A stretch of DNA of 64,000 bases from an uncultured Oscillospiraceae bacterium (GCA_947626315.1 CANQRQ010000001.1:1-64000); one strand, 5' to 3'. Shown: positions 17,566 through 26,399, counted from the first letter of the stretch. The notes: generated by a model from the sequence alone, not told the origin. Numbers and translations: made by a program.

Positions 17566-18223
17566 GGCCGTCCAGCAGCGCCGGGACCAGCCCGGCCAGG
17601 GCCTCTGCCAGCTGCCGGTGGCCCTTCCGGGTCAGGTGCATAAAGTCCTTTTTGTTGAACTCCGCCAGGCCCTCCGCGTCCAGAAAGGCAAAGCCCAGCC
17701 GGTCGCAGATCTCCCGGTAGCGCTCCGCCAGACCCCGGGATTTCTCCGGGCAGCCCCGGCCCATAGGCTCGCCGCAGGGGTCCCCGTACATCCCCTCCCC
17801 GATATGGGGCGGCGCGATGATCAGGATGCGGGGCCTCCCGTCCCGCCAGGCGGGGACGGCGGCGGCCTTTGTGGCCAGCCGCTCCATCCCGATGCCGATG
17901 CAGGCGGCGTTGGCCCCCAGGCGCTCCTTGGTGTCGTTGGTGCCCAGCATGATGATCAGCAGGTCCACCGGCTCGTGGCTCATCAAGCAGGAGTAGATGG
18001 CGTCCAGCCCGGACATGCACTCGTGCAGGGGGTCGGGAAAAACGGTGGTGCGGCCGGAGAGCCCCTCCTCCAGCACCAGGTAATTTTCTCCCAGCGCCTT
18101 TTGCAGAAGACAGGTCCAGCGCTCCTCCTCGTTGAAGCGATCCCCCCCATCGGCGCAGTCAGCCGGCTCGGCGCAGTAGCCGTGGGTGTTGGAATCTCCG
18201 AAACAGACGATGTGTTTTTTCAT
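17555..18223 (-). CDS. SGNH/GDSL-family hydrolase
   Basis: A predicted esterase of 222 residues. The SGNH blocks are visible: block I FGDSNTHGY with the nucleophilic serine at residue 11, block II glycine in LSGRTT, block III GTND, and block V DFMHLT with the Asp-x-x-His pair. There is no signal peptide, so it acts in the cytoplasm. In a cluster with sialate lyase and GlcNAc epimerase genes, removal of O-acetyl groups from sugars is a reasonable guess; the sequence alone does not show the substrate. It starts 18 bp after the ROK-like kinase gene. Confidence 0.85.
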   Translation of the reverse strand: MKKHIVCFGDSNTHGYCAEPADCADGGDRFNEEERWTCLLQKALGENYLVLEEGLSGRTTVFPDPLHECMSGLDAIYSCLMSHEPVDLLIIMLGTNDTKERLGANAACIGIGMERLATKAAAVPAWRDGRPRILIIAPPHIGEGMYGDPCGEPMGRGCPEKSRGLAERYREICDRLGFAFLDAEGLAEFNKKDFMHLTRKGHRQLAEALAGLVPALLDGHGQ

Positions 18224-18241
18224 AGCAGCCTTTTAACTCCC

Positions 18242-19624
18242 TTATCTTTTCCGCTCCGGCAGGGAGGCCGCCGCGGCGGACTGGCCCACCCGGCGGAACT
18301 TCTCGTCCGGCAGGGCGATGTCGATGGCCTGGCTGAGGGCCGGGTATTCCCGCTCCAGCACCTGGCGGCAGGCGGCCAGCAGCGTGTCGCCCCCTTTGCC
18401 GGACATGACCCGGCCCAGCAGCAGCACATGGCGGTAATGGTAGAGGTCGTCGTACAGGGCCAGCGTGTGGGCCAGATAGACCCCGATGCTCCGAAAGACG
18501 GCGGCGGCCCGTGGGTCCCCGGCCTCCATCAGCGCCTGCACCGCCTTCAGCTTCTCCGCCGGGGACAGCCCGCTGTCCAGCTCGATCCCCGCCGCCGGGG
18601 CCAGCTTGATGACGCCGTCCTGGGAGAAATACTTCACGCCGCAGCCGATGTCCAGGGACCACTCGTCCCGCATGGCGCCGGGGTTGGCGTCCACGGGGAT
18701 GAAGGCCAGCTCATTGAGCCAGCCGGTGATGCAGCCGTTTTCGTCCACGTAGCCCCCGGCCTCGCTGGTGCCCATGGCCAGGCCCAGCACGTTGCTGTCC
18801 TCCAGGCTCATGGCCCCGGCCAGGGCGGTCACGTCCCCGTCGTTGACCACGCAGCAGGGCACGTCTCCGAAGCAGTCCCGAATGGCGCGCAGGTAGATGT
18901 CCTTCACCTTCCGGTCAAACAGGTCCTTCGGCACCTTCAGAAACAGGGAGGCGGCCATGGTCCGGTCGTTGATGAACACCCCCGCCGAGGAGACGCCCAC
19001 CGCGTCCACCCGGGGCAGATGGGCGGCTGCGGCCTTCAGACCGGCCACAATGCCCTCGTAGTGATAGTCCGGGTCGCTGTTGAGCTTGGGGAACCAGACC
19101 ACCTCTTCGGAATAGACCGTCTCTCCGTCCACCACCGCGGAGACCTTCCGGTCGCTTCCTCCGGCGTCAAAGCCGATGCGGCAGCCCTCCAGATGGCCGC
19201 CGATGGCCTTGGGCGAATCCTTGCTCTCGGGGATACGGTCCACATATTTCAGATCAAAGGGCTGTTCAAAGACCCCCGCCATGTAGTCCCAGTCAAATTC
19301 CTGCTCCCCGCCGGGGCCGAAAGCCCGGCAGAGATACTGATACGTGTCCTCGTCCCCGCTGACGTAGACCCGGAACCCGCCCTTCATCCAGAGGATGGTT
19401 TTCACCAGGCGGTTGATGTAGTAGTGATCGGCGGCGCGGAACTCCTCCGTTCCGTGGATAAAGGTATGGCAGGCGGCCATCTCCCCGCCGGAGCGCTCCA
19501 CCGCGATGCCCACCGGCTTGCGGGCCGTCTTTAAAAAGGCCTCGTTGAACTTGTGCAGCGGGATAAAGGCCGGGTCCAGCTCCGGCAGGTTCTCCACGGC
19601 GATCTCAATACCCAGAAATGTCAT
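18242..19624 (-). CDS. ROK-like ASKHA-fold sugar kinase or sugar-sensing protein
   Basis: A 460-residue protein. From about residue 145 it shows the actin-like ATPase pattern: phosphate-1 loop GFDAGGSDRKVSAVVDGE, then VNDGDVTALAGA, and the phosphate-2/adenosine region LGLAMGTSEAGGYVD. The first 145 residues do not match the kinase core and are unexplained. Candidate roles are a GlcNAc or ManNAc kinase, as RokA in Bacteroides sialate loci, or a ROK-type regulator that has kept the sugar pocket. I see no helix-turn-helix and the classical ROK zinc motif is not obvious. It leads the minus-strand unit with the SGNH and YesL-like genes, divergent from the epimerase gene. Confidence 0.65.
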   Translation of the reverse strand: MTFLGIEIAVENLPELDPAFIPLHKFNEAFLKTARKPVGIAVERSGGEMAACHTFIHGTEEFRAADHYYINRLVKTILWMKGGFRVYVSGDEDTYQYLCRAFGPGGEQEFDWDYMAGVFEQPFDLKYVDRIPESKDSPKAIGGHLEGCRIGFDAGGSDRKVSAVVDGETVYSEEVVWFPKLNSDPDYHYEGIVAGLKAAAAHLPRVDAVGVSSAGVFINDRTMAASLFLKVPKDLFDRKVKDIYLRAIRDCFGDVPCCVVNDGDVTALAGAMSLEDSNVLGLAMGTSEAGGYVDENGCITGWLNELAFIPVDANPGAMRDEWSLDIGCGVKYFSQDGVIKLAPAAGIELDSGLSPAEKLKAVQALMEAGDPRAAAVFRSIGVYLAHTLALYDDLYHYRHVLLLGRVMSGKGGDTLLAACRQVLEREYPALSQAIDIALPDEKFRRVGQSAAAASLPERKR

Positions 19625-19673
19625 TGAAGGGACCTCCCAAACAAGGATAAATCACAGAGGATATGCTGGGATC

Positions 19674-19703
19674 ATTATACCACGGCGCGGAGGGGCCTGT
19701 CAT
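19674..19703 (-). promoter_or_regulatory. Promoter of the ROK-like kinase unit, ATGACA-18-TATAAT
   Basis: On the minus strand ATGACA (19703-19698) and TATAAT (19679-19674) are 18 bp apart, about 50 bp upstream of the kinase ATG in the divergent gap with the epimerase gene. Confidence 0.55.
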
Positions 19704-19740
19704 TAGAAAATTAAAATTATTTTTAGAAAATATTTTTGTT

Positions 19741-19753
19741 GAAAAAATCTTTC
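19741..19753 (+). promoter_or_regulatory. Candidate RpiR operator, GAAA-N5-TTTC
   Basis: GAAAAAATCTTTC lies 41 bp upstream of the epimerase ATG. The same spaced palindrome, GAAA-N5-TTTC, recurs upstream of the sugar-binding protein gene at 21941-21953. The two sites flank the epimerase-rpiR pair, so they are candidates for the RpiR product. The site is in AT-rich DNA, so chance is a real alternative. Confidence 0.4.
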
Positions 19754-19793
19754 TGCAATGATAAGCTGGAATAAGAGAGGAGGCGGTTCTGCA

Positions 19794-21011
19794 ATGGACA
19801 GAAAAAGACTGGCCGAGGCGCGGGAATGGCTCCGGGAGGAGCTGGACCGCTGCACGGCTTTTTGGCTGAAAAACGGACTGGACCGGGAACACGGCGGGGT
19901 CTACACCTGCCTGGACCGGGAGGGGAAGATCTTTTCGACGGATAAGAGCGTCTGGATGCAGGGGCGCTGCGGCTGGGTGTTTGCCTGGCTCTGCCACCTG
20001 TACGGGCCCCGGCCGGAGTGGCTGGAGGCCTCCAAAAGCTGCCTGGACTTCATGGAAAAATACTGCATCAACCCCCAGGCGGCGGGGCGGATGTATTTCA
20101 CCGTCACGGAGGACGGGAGACCCCTGCGCCAGCGGCGCTATTATTTCTCCGAGGCCTTTTACGCCATGGCCAATGCCGAGTATTACGGCGTCACCGGGGA
20201 CAGGGCCTGCCTGGAACGGGCCCGCCGGGCCTATGAGCTGTACTGGGACCTGAGCCGGGGAGCGCCCGACCCCACGGGCCTGGGGCCCAAGACCGTGCCG
20301 GAGACCCGGACAGGCCGCTCCTTCGGCATCCCCATGATCTACCTGAACGTCACCGCCGTGCTGCGCCGCTGCGATCCGGAGCGGGCGGCGCTGTATGACA
20401 GCCGGGCCGCCGTCTGCGTGGAGGAGATTTTCCGCTACCATGTGAAGCCGGAGCTGAAGTGCGTTCTGGAAAACGTGGGGCCGGAGGGGGAGGCGCGGCT
20501 GTATTACACCGACGGCCGCGTGGTCAACCCCGGGCACGACATCGAGGGGGTCTGGTTCCTGCTGGACTATGCCCGGCGCAGCGGCCGGACGGAGCTGGTG
20601 GAGAAGGCGGCCCGGATCTTTGACTGGGCCATAGAGCTGGGCTGGGATAAGGAGTACGGCGGGCTGCTGTACTTTGTGGACGCCCTGGGCCGCCCCCCCG
20701 AGGCCTATGAGCACGACATGAAGCTCTGGTGGCCCCACAACGAGATCGTGATTTCCTCCCTGATGCTCTACCGGGACACGGGGGAGGAGAAGTATTTGGA
20801 CTGGTTCTTCAAGACGCTGGAGTACTGCCGCGCCCATTTCTCTGACCCGGCCTACGGCGAGTGGTACGGATACCTGCGGCGGGACGGAAAGCCCACGGAG
20901 CCGCCCTGCAAGGGATCCACCTTCAAAGGCCCCTTCCATCTGCCCCGGATGCTGGGCATGGCGGACGGGCTGATCGGCGAGATCCTGGCGAAAGAGCCGG
21001 ACCCGGCGTAA
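19794..21011 (+). CDS. N-acylglucosamine 2-epimerase (AGE/RENBP family)
   Basis: Interconverts free ManNAc and GlcNAc in the cytoplasm. The ATG at 19794 follows AGAGAGGAGG and gives 405 residues, the normal AGE length; an upstream in-frame ATG at 19758 has no ribosome site. The protein is an alpha/alpha-barrel with YYFSEAFYAMANAEY, NPGHDIEGVWFLL (His 248), KLWWPHNE (His 315) and FKGPFHLPRML (His 382). These blocks resemble mammalian renin-binding protein/AGE much more than cellobiose 2-epimerases. With the NanA-like lyase downstream, it would convert ManNAc from sialic acid to GlcNAc before phosphorylation, as in Bacteroides. rpiR follows after 15 bp. Confidence 0.85.
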   Translation: MDRKRLAEAREWLREELDRCTAFWLKNGLDREHGGVYTCLDREGKIFSTDKSVWMQGRCGWVFAWLCHLYGPRPEWLEASKSCLDFMEKYCINPQAAGRMYFTVTEDGRPLRQRRYYFSEAFYAMANAEYYGVTGDRACLERARRAYELYWDLSRGAPDPTGLGPKTVPETRTGRSFGIPMIYLNVTAVLRRCDPERAALYDSRAAVCVEEIFRYHVKPELKCVLENVGPEGEARLYYTDGRVVNPGHDIEGVWFLLDYARRSGRTELVEKAARIFDWAIELGWDKEYGGLLYFVDALGRPPEAYEHDMKLWWPHNEIVISSLMLYRDTGEEKYLDWFFKTLEYCRAHFSDPAYGEWYGYLRRDGKPTEPPCKGSTFKGPFHLPRMLGMADGLIGEILAKEPDPA

Positions 21012-21026
21012 AGACAGGAGGCGACT

Positions 21027-21896
21027 ATGCCCGCAGAGGAAAAGAGCGTAGCTGAAAAAATAAGCGCGGAATACTATGAGCTGACCGCGGCGGAGAAGCG
21101 AACGGCGGACTATGTGATCGTCCACCAGCAGGAGGTCCAGTTCATGTCCATCTCCGAGCTGGCGGAGGCCTGCGACGTGGCGGAGGCCACGGTCTCCCGC
21201 TTCTGCCGCCGCCTGAACTACAAGGGCTACAACGCCTTTAAGCTGGCCCTGGCCCAGTCCACGGCCCAGCAGCGGGCGGCAGGGGCCAACCCCCTCTCCG
21301 GCCAGGTCCAGGAGGGGGACAGCCTGGAGGAGGTCTGTCAGAAGCTCTATAACGCCAACGTGGGGGCCCTGACCCAGACCTTGGAGCTTCTGCGCCCGGA
21401 GACGGTGGGCGCGGCAGTGGACCTGATGGAGCAGGCGGGAAAGGTGCTGTGTATGGGGCAGGGCGGCTCCATGGTGCTGGCCCAGGAGGCGGCCCATCTG
21501 TTCTCCACCGCCAGCGGCAAGTTCTTCGCCGTGTCCGACTCCCATATGCAGGCCATGGCGGCCACCAATCTGTCGGAGGGGGACGTGATCCTCTTCTTCT
21601 CCTATTCCGGCGCCACCCGGGACATGCTGGAGACGCTGAGCCGGGCCCGGGACCGGGGCGGAAAGAGCATCCTTGTCACCCGCTACCCCAAATCCCCCGG
21701 GGCGCTGCTGGCGGACGTCGTGCTCCAGTGCGGGGCGGACGAGAGCCCGCTGCAGCTGGGCTCCGCCCAGGCGAAAATCGCCCAGATCTATGTGGTGGAC
21801 GTGCTGTTTTCCGAGCTTTGCCGCCGGAATATGAGCGCCTGCCGGGAGAGCCGGAGCCGGGTGGCCCAGGCCCTGGCGGATAAGCACGTGGGGTAA
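21027..21896 (+). CDS. RpiR/MurR-family transcriptional regulator
   Basis: A sugar-phosphate-responsive DNA-binding protein of 289 residues. The N-terminal RpiR helix-turn-helix (about 1-80) includes MSISELAEACDVAEATVSRFCRRL. A SIS sugar-isomerase domain (about 125-260) with GQGGSMVLAQEAAHLF and FFSYSGATRDMLE binds the effector. The ATG follows ACAGGAGGCGACT, 15 bp after the epimerase gene. Regulators of this family control sialate and MurNAc genes in other Firmicutes, so local control of the epimerase and transporter units is likely. Repressor or activator cannot be decided here. Confidence 0.9.
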   Translation: MPAEEKSVAEKISAEYYELTAAEKRTADYVIVHQQEVQFMSISELAEACDVAEATVSRFCRRLNYKGYNAFKLALAQSTAQQRAAGANPLSGQVQEGDSLEEVCQKLYNANVGALTQTLELLRPETVGAAVDLMEQAGKVLCMGQGGSMVLAQEAAHLFSTASGKFFAVSDSHMQAMAATNLSEGDVILFFSYSGATRDMLETLSRARDRGGKSILVTRYPKSPGALLADVVLQCGADESPLQLGSAQAKIAQIYVVDVLFSELCRRNMSACRESRSRVAQALADKHVG

Positions 21897-21940
21897 ACCG
21901 GAAGGGTTTTTGCAAGAAAAAATCAGAAACAACAAATTAC

Positions 21941-21953
21941 GAAAATTTTTTTC
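21941..21953 (+). promoter_or_regulatory. Candidate RpiR operator upstream of the sugar transporter
   Basis: GAAAATTTTTTTC (GAAA-N5-TTTC) ends 9 bp before the -35 hexamer of the transporter promoter. It matches the site at 19741-19753 in spacing and half-sites. Position fits activator or repressor binding. Confidence 0.4.
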
Positions 21954-21962
21954 AAAAATCCA

Positions 21963-21991
21963 TTGACAAATCCTTCCTAGTCCTGTAATAT
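21963..21991 (+). promoter_or_regulatory. Promoter of the sialate-type transporter operon, TTGACA-17-TAATAT
   Basis: TTGACA (21963-21968) and TAATAT (21986-21991) with a 17-bp spacer, about 80 bp before the binding-protein ATG. The long untranslated leader contains no clear structure. Confidence 0.75.
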
Positions 21992-22072
21992 TTTAAACAC
22001 GGAAACTGCCGGCAGCTTGTCCGGCGGATTGCGAATAACGCGAAAAAAGTTCAAAACAAAAGGAGGAACAAG

Positions 22073-23443
22073 ATGAAAAAGCTTATTGCCCTGCTTCTGG
22101 CCGCGCTGATGGTGCTGTCTCTGGCCGCCTGCGGCGGCTCCAGCGCCCCCGCTGCTGAGGCTCCTGCCGCTGAGGCCCCCGCGGCCGACGCGCCTGCTGC
22201 CGACGCTCCCGCGGAAGAAGCGCCCGCCGCCGCGGCGACGGAACTGACCCTGTGGACCTACCCCATCGGCAACTGGGGCAACTCGGATACCGTGGACGCC
22301 CTGATGGCCGATTTTGAGGCCGCTACCGGCATCAAGGTCACGGTGGAGTATCTGGACTATACCAGCGGTGACGACCAGGTCAACTCCGCTCTGGAGGGCG
22401 ACGCCGCTCCCGACCTGATCATGGAAGGTCCCGAGCGTCTGGTTGCCAACTGGGGCGCCAAGGGCTACATGGTGGACATCGCCGACCTGTGGGATGACAC
22501 TGACAAGGCCGAGGTCAACGCCGCCTGCGTTTCCGCCTGCTTCACGGAAGACGGCGCCTGCTATGAGTATCCCGTGGTCATGACCGCCCACTGCATGGCC
22601 ATCAACTATGACGCCTTCGTGGAGGCCGGGGCGGACCAGTATGTGGACCTGGAGAGCCACACCTGGACCACCGAGCAGTTCATCCAGGCCGTCAAGGCCC
22701 TGTATGACCACTATGGCGACACGGTGGCTGCCGTGTTCTGCGGCGGCCAGGGCGGCGACCAGGGCACCCGCGCGCTGGTGAACAACCTCTACGGCGGCAC
22801 CTTCACCAACGCCGAGCACACCGCTTACACCGCGGACAGCGAGGAGAACATCAAGGCTCTGGAGCTCCTGCAGGGCATGGACGGCATCAGCTTTGACGCC
22901 AGCATCGTCGGCGGCGACGAGATCGCCCTGTTCTATCAGGAAGTTCTGAAGATGGCCTTCTGCTGGAACATTGCCCAGCAGCTCAATCCCAACTCCGCCG
23001 GCACCGGCGAAGAGCTGACCCTGAACGGCCAGAAGATCGAGTTCATGTCCTTCCCCTCTGAGACCGGCGAGAGCAAGCTGCAGGGCGGCATCTGGGGCTT
23101 CGGCATCTTCGATAAGGGCGACGCCGCCAAGATCGAGGCTGCCAAGACCTTCATCAAGTATTTCTGCGACGGTGAGGGCACCGAGGCTGCCGTCAAGGCC
23201 GCCAACTACTTTGCCGTCCGCGATACCGCCGAGGGCATCGACCTGAGCGGCATCTGGGCCGACAACGCCATCATGAACGAGTACAACAAGCTCATGCCTT
23301 ACCTGGGCGACTACTATCAGGTCACCACCAACTGGGCCGTGGCCCGTACCGAGTGGTGGAACATGCTCCAGCGCATCGGCACCGGCGGGGATGTAGCCAC
23401 CGAAGTGGCCACCTTTGTCGCCAACGCCAACGCGGCCGCCTGA
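22073..23443 (+). CDS. Sugar ABC transporter substrate-binding lipoprotein (family 1)
   Basis: The extracellular sugar receptor of a CUT1-type importer. The signal peptide ends in LSLAACGG, with the lipidated cysteine at residue 20, followed by an Ala/Pro/Glu/Asp-rich tether to about residue 58. The binding domain starts at ELTLWTYPIGNWGNSD and includes DLIMEGPERLVANWG, the usual family 1 layout; the protein has 456 residues. RBS AGGAGG precedes the ATG. Downstream permeases and the NanA-like gene suggest sialic acid or a sialylated or GlcNAc-containing sugar as ligand. No ATPase gene is adjacent, so a shared MsiK-type ATPase elsewhere is expected. Confidence 0.88.
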   Translation: MKKLIALLLAALMVLSLAACGGSSAPAAEAPAAEAPAADAPAADAPAEEAPAAAATELTLWTYPIGNWGNSDTVDALMADFEAATGIKVTVEYLDYTSGDDQVNSALEGDAAPDLIMEGPERLVANWGAKGYMVDIADLWDDTDKAEVNAACVSACFTEDGACYEYPVVMTAHCMAINYDAFVEAGADQYVDLESHTWTTEQFIQAVKALYDHYGDTVAAVFCGGQGGDQGTRALVNNLYGGTFTNAEHTAYTADSEENIKALELLQGMDGISFDASIVGGDEIALFYQEVLKMAFCWNIAQQLNPNSAGTGEELTLNGQKIEFMSFPSETGESKLQGGIWGFGIFDKGDAAKIEAAKTFIKYFCDGEGTEAAVKAANYFAVRDTAEGIDLSGIWADNAIMNEYNKLMPYLGDYYQVTTNWAVARTEWWNMLQRIGTGGDVATEVATFVANANAAA

Positions 23444-23492
23444 CAGGCGCGCCGGCCATAGCACCGCTTAAGAGTTTTCTTCCAGGGTGCGC

Positions 23493-23526
23493 GCCCTCCC
23501 TGCCTCAGCGCAGGGAGGGCTTTTTT
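23493..23526 (+). terminator. Intra-operon terminator after the binding-protein gene
   Basis: A perfect 11-bp GC-rich stem (23493-23503 with 23510-23520), 6-base loop and six T residues. Partial read-through would give more binding protein than permease, a common design. Confidence 0.85.
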
Positions 23527-23594
23527 AAACCGGGCCGGAGGGCCCGGCGTGAGAACAGCAGGCCAATATTCTCCAAAGAGAGGGGGCTTTTCCT

Positions 23595-24503
23595 ATGCGC
23601 GCTTCCCGCCCCGGCATGAGCCGGGCGCTGGTCAGACGGGAGACAATCGCCGGTTACCTGTTCCTGCTGCCCAGCCTGTTCTTCTTTCTGGTCTTTGTCA
23701 TCTATCCCATGTTCATGTGCATTTACACCAGCTTCTTTGACTCCAATATGGGCAAGGACGCGGTGGACATGTTCATCGGCCTGGGCAACTATAAAGAGCT
23801 CTTCCAGGACAAGATTTTTCTGGGCGCTCTGAAAAACACGGCGATCATCGTGCTGGTCTCGGTTCCCACCGTCTGCGCCTTTTCCCTGTGGGTGTCCTCG
23901 GCCATCTACAACATGAAGCCCGTCTTCACCTCCGCCTTCCGCTGCATCTTCTACCTGCCGGTCGTCACCGGCTCCGTGGCGGTGACGGTGGTCTGGAAGT
24001 GGATGTATAACAACTATTACGGCATCTTCAACTATCTGGGCAAGAGCGTGGGCCTGATCGACAGCAACATCAACTGGCTGGGCGATCCGAAATATGCCCT
24101 CTGGTGCATCATCCTCATCCTCTTCACCACCTCCGTGGGCCAGCCGATCGTGCTGTACGTCTCCGCCCTGGGCAACGTGGACCAGACCCTGGTGGAGGCC
24201 GCCGAGGTGGACGGGGCCACCAAGACCCAGGTGTTCTGGAAGATCAAGTGGGCGCAGATCATGCCCACCACCCTGTATATCCTCATTATCACCACCATCA
24301 ATTCCTTCCAGTGCTTCGCCCTGATCCAGCTGCTGACCTCCGGCGGGCCGAGCCACAGCACAGACACCGTGATGTACTACATATACTACACGGCCTTTAA
24401 GCTCTACCGCTACGGCTACGGCAACGCCATGGGCGTGGTGCTGATGGTGATCATCGCGATCCTCTCCGCTATCCAGTATAAGCTGGGCCAGACGGATTCT
24501 TAA
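23595..24503 (+). CDS. Sugar ABC transporter permease (MalF/UgpA type)
   Basis: A six-helix membrane subunit of 302 residues. It starts with a basic N-terminus and the helix TIAGYLFLLPSLFFFLVFVIYPMFMCIYTSF, typical of MalF-like permeases without the large periplasmic loop. The cytoplasmic EAA loop reads EAAEVDGATKTQVFWKIKWAQIMPT. AGAGAGGGGG lies about 8 bases before the ATG. The second permease follows after 14 bp. Confidence 0.92.
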   Translation: MRASRPGMSRALVRRETIAGYLFLLPSLFFFLVFVIYPMFMCIYTSFFDSNMGKDAVDMFIGLGNYKELFQDKIFLGALKNTAIIVLVSVPTVCAFSLWVSSAIYNMKPVFTSAFRCIFYLPVVTGSVAVTVVWKWMYNNYYGIFNYLGKSVGLIDSNINWLGDPKYALWCIILILFTTSVGQPIVLYVSALGNVDQTLVEAAEVDGATKTQVFWKIKWAQIMPTTLYILIITTINSFQCFALIQLLTSGGPSHSTDTVMYYIYYTAFKLYRYGYGNAMGVVLMVIIAILSAIQYKLGQTDS

Positions 24504-24517
24504 AGGAGGCGGGAACC

Positions 24518-25441
24518 ATGACGACAAAGAAATCTGCGCTCTATAAAATCATCGCCTTTGTGCTGGTGCTGATCCTGGCGCTGCTGTTCACCTTCCCGCT
24601 GTACTGGATCCTGACCGGCTCCTTTAAGACCCAGAAGGAGATCAACTCCACAAGCCCCGCCTGGTGGCCCAGCGAGTGGACCATGAAGAACTATGAAAAC
24701 CTGATGGGGAAAATGAAGGCGCCCCTGTGGGAGGTCTCCGTCCCCTTCAGCCAATACTTTACGGAGGACGGCACAGCCACCGTGGTCTCCGCCGGACCCC
24801 AGGTGCCCGGCGCCATCCGCTGGATGCTGAATACCATCTGGATGGCGGTGGCGGCCATGCTGCTGACCTGCCTGACCTCGGCCCTGGCGGGCTATGCCCT
24901 GGCGAAAAAGCGCTTCATCGGCCGGACGCTGATCTTTACCCTCATTGTCTGCGCCATGGCCCTGCCGAAACAGGTGATCCTGATCCCGCTGATCCGGGAG
25001 ATGTCCAGCCTGAAGCTGTACAACACCATCAGCGCGGTGATCTATCCCATTGTGGGCTGGCCCTTCGGCGTTTTTCTGATCAAGCAGTTTGCCGAGGGGA
25101 TCCCCGGCGAGATCATTGAAGCCGCCCGGATCGACGGCGCGGGAGAGGTCAAGACCTTTACCACCGTGGCCTACCCCATGATCAAGCCCGGCGTCGGGGC
25201 GCTGGCGATCTTCACCTTTATCAACTCCTGGAACGACTATTTCATGCAGCTGATCATGCTCTCCAGCACCAAGAATCTGACCATCTCTCTGGGCATAGCC
25301 AAGATGCAGGCGGAAAACTCCACAGACTACGGCCTGATCATGGCGGGCGCGGCCTTCGCCGCGGTGCCCATTATCACGGTCTTTCTGATCTTCCAGAAAT
25401 ACTTTACCAAGGGCATCACGATGGGTGCGGTGAAGGGCTGA
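24518..25441 (+). CDS. Sugar ABC transporter permease (MalG/UgpE type)
   Basis: Partner permease of 307 residues, with the first helix IIAFVLVLILALLFTFPLYWILTGSFKT and EAA loop EAARIDGAGEVKTFTTVAYPMIKPG. It has an extended loop between the first two helices (roughly residues 40-95) that is somewhat longer than usual for MalG-type proteins. AAAGGAGGCGGG precedes the ATG. The NanA-like gene follows after 15 bp, placing uptake and cleavage in one transcript. Confidence 0.92.
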   Translation: MTTKKSALYKIIAFVLVLILALLFTFPLYWILTGSFKTQKEINSTSPAWWPSEWTMKNYENLMGKMKAPLWEVSVPFSQYFTEDGTATVVSAGPQVPGAIRWMLNTIWMAVAAMLLTCLTSALAGYALAKKRFIGRTLIFTLIVCAMALPKQVILIPLIREMSSLKLYNTISAVIYPIVGWPFGVFLIKQFAEGIPGEIIEAARIDGAGEVKTFTTVAYPMIKPGVGALAIFTFINSWNDYFMQLIMLSSTKNLTISLGIAKMQAENSTDYGLIMAGAAFAAVPIITVFLIFQKYFTKGITMGAVKG

Positions 25442-25456
25442 CAGAACGGAGAAGCT

Positions 25457-26368
25457 ATGAACGAAAAACGCGAAAAATATCAGGGAATCTTCCCCGCCTT
25501 CTATGCCTGCTATGACGAGCGGGGGGTTGTCTCGCCCCCCCGGGTCCGGCAGCTGACGGAGTATCTGATCGGCAAGGGCGTCACCGGGCTGTATGTGGGC
25601 GGCTCCTCCGGGGAGTGTATCTACCAGTCCGTAGCGGAGCGCAAGCTGGTGCTGGAAAATGTGACGGCCCAGGCGGCCGGCCGGGCGGTGATCATCGCCC
25701 ATGTGGCCTGCAACAACACCGCCGACAGCATGGAGCTGGCCGCCCATGCGGAGGGCCTGGGGGTGGACGCCATCGCCGCCATCCCGCCCATCTATTTCCA
25801 CCTGCCCGAGCACGCCATCGCCCGGTATTGGAACGATATCTCCTCCGCCGCGCCCCATACGGATTTCATTATCTACAACATCCCCCAGTTGGCGGGCGTG
25901 GCCCTCAGCAGCGGCCTGCTGCGGAAAATGCTGGCCAATCCCCGGGTGATCGGGGTCAAGAACTCCTCCATGCCGGTGCAGGACATCGAAATGTGGCGGG
26001 ACGAAGGGGCCCTGGTCTTCAACGGGCCTGACGAGCAGCTGGTCTCCGGCCTGGCCGCCGGGGCCGTGGGCGGCATCGGCGGGACCTACGGGGTGATGCC
26101 GGAGCTGTATCTGGCGATCTACCGGCATGTGGCCCGGGGAGAGCTGGCCCTGGCCCGGGAGATTCAGGACGCCTGCTGCCATGTGATCTATGACATGTGC
26201 TCCGGCACGGGCAACATGTACGCCGTCATCAAAGCCGTCCTGCGGGAGATGGGCGGGCCCGATGTGGGCGGCGTGCGTCCCCCGCTGACGGACACGGCCC
26301 CCGGCGACCGGGAGATGATCTGCCGCTGCGCGGCCAAAATCCGGGAGCTGACGGCAAAATACGCCTAA
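25457..26368 (+). CDS. nanA: N-acetylneuraminate lyase-like aldolase (DHDPS/NAL family)
   Basis: Predicted to cleave sialic acid to ManNAc and pyruvate through a Schiff base. The 303-residue barrel has GLYVGGSSGECIYQS (the NAL form of the GxxGE motif), Tyr 140 in IIYNIPQLAGV, the Schiff-base Lys 168 in GVKNSS, and NGPDEQLVSGLAAGAVGGIGGTYGVMP. These segments are closer to NanA than to dihydrodipicolinate synthase. The AGE-type epimerase and sugar importer upstream support the role. Other members of the family act on related keto acids, so biochemical proof is absent. It is the last gene of the transporter operon. Confidence 0.8.
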   Translation: MNEKREKYQGIFPAFYACYDERGVVSPPRVRQLTEYLIGKGVTGLYVGGSSGECIYQSVAERKLVLENVTAQAAGRAVIIAHVACNNTADSMELAAHAEGLGVDAIAAIPPIYFHLPEHAIARYWNDISSAAPHTDFIIYNIPQLAGVALSSGLLRKMLANPRVIGVKNSSMPVQDIEMWRDEGALVFNGPDEQLVSGLAAGAVGGIGGTYGVMPELYLAIYRHVARGELALAREIQDACCHVIYDMCSGTGNMYAVIKAVLREMGGPDVGGVRPPLTDTAPGDREMICRCAAKIRELTAKYA

Positions 26369-26399
26369 TACCGCCGGTTTGCGAAAAACCGGGAGCAGC

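Noticed and set aside
19758-19793. Upstream ATG at 19758 as epimerase start
   Set aside because: No ribosome site precedes it, while AGAGAGGAGG stands before the ATG at 19794, which also gives the family-typical N-terminus.
25457-26368. Dihydrodipicolinate synthase (dapA)
   Set aside because: GLYVGGSSGE, YNIPQLAGV and the PDEQLVSGLAAGAVGGIGGTY segment, with the sugar transporter context, fit N-acetylneuraminate lyase better.
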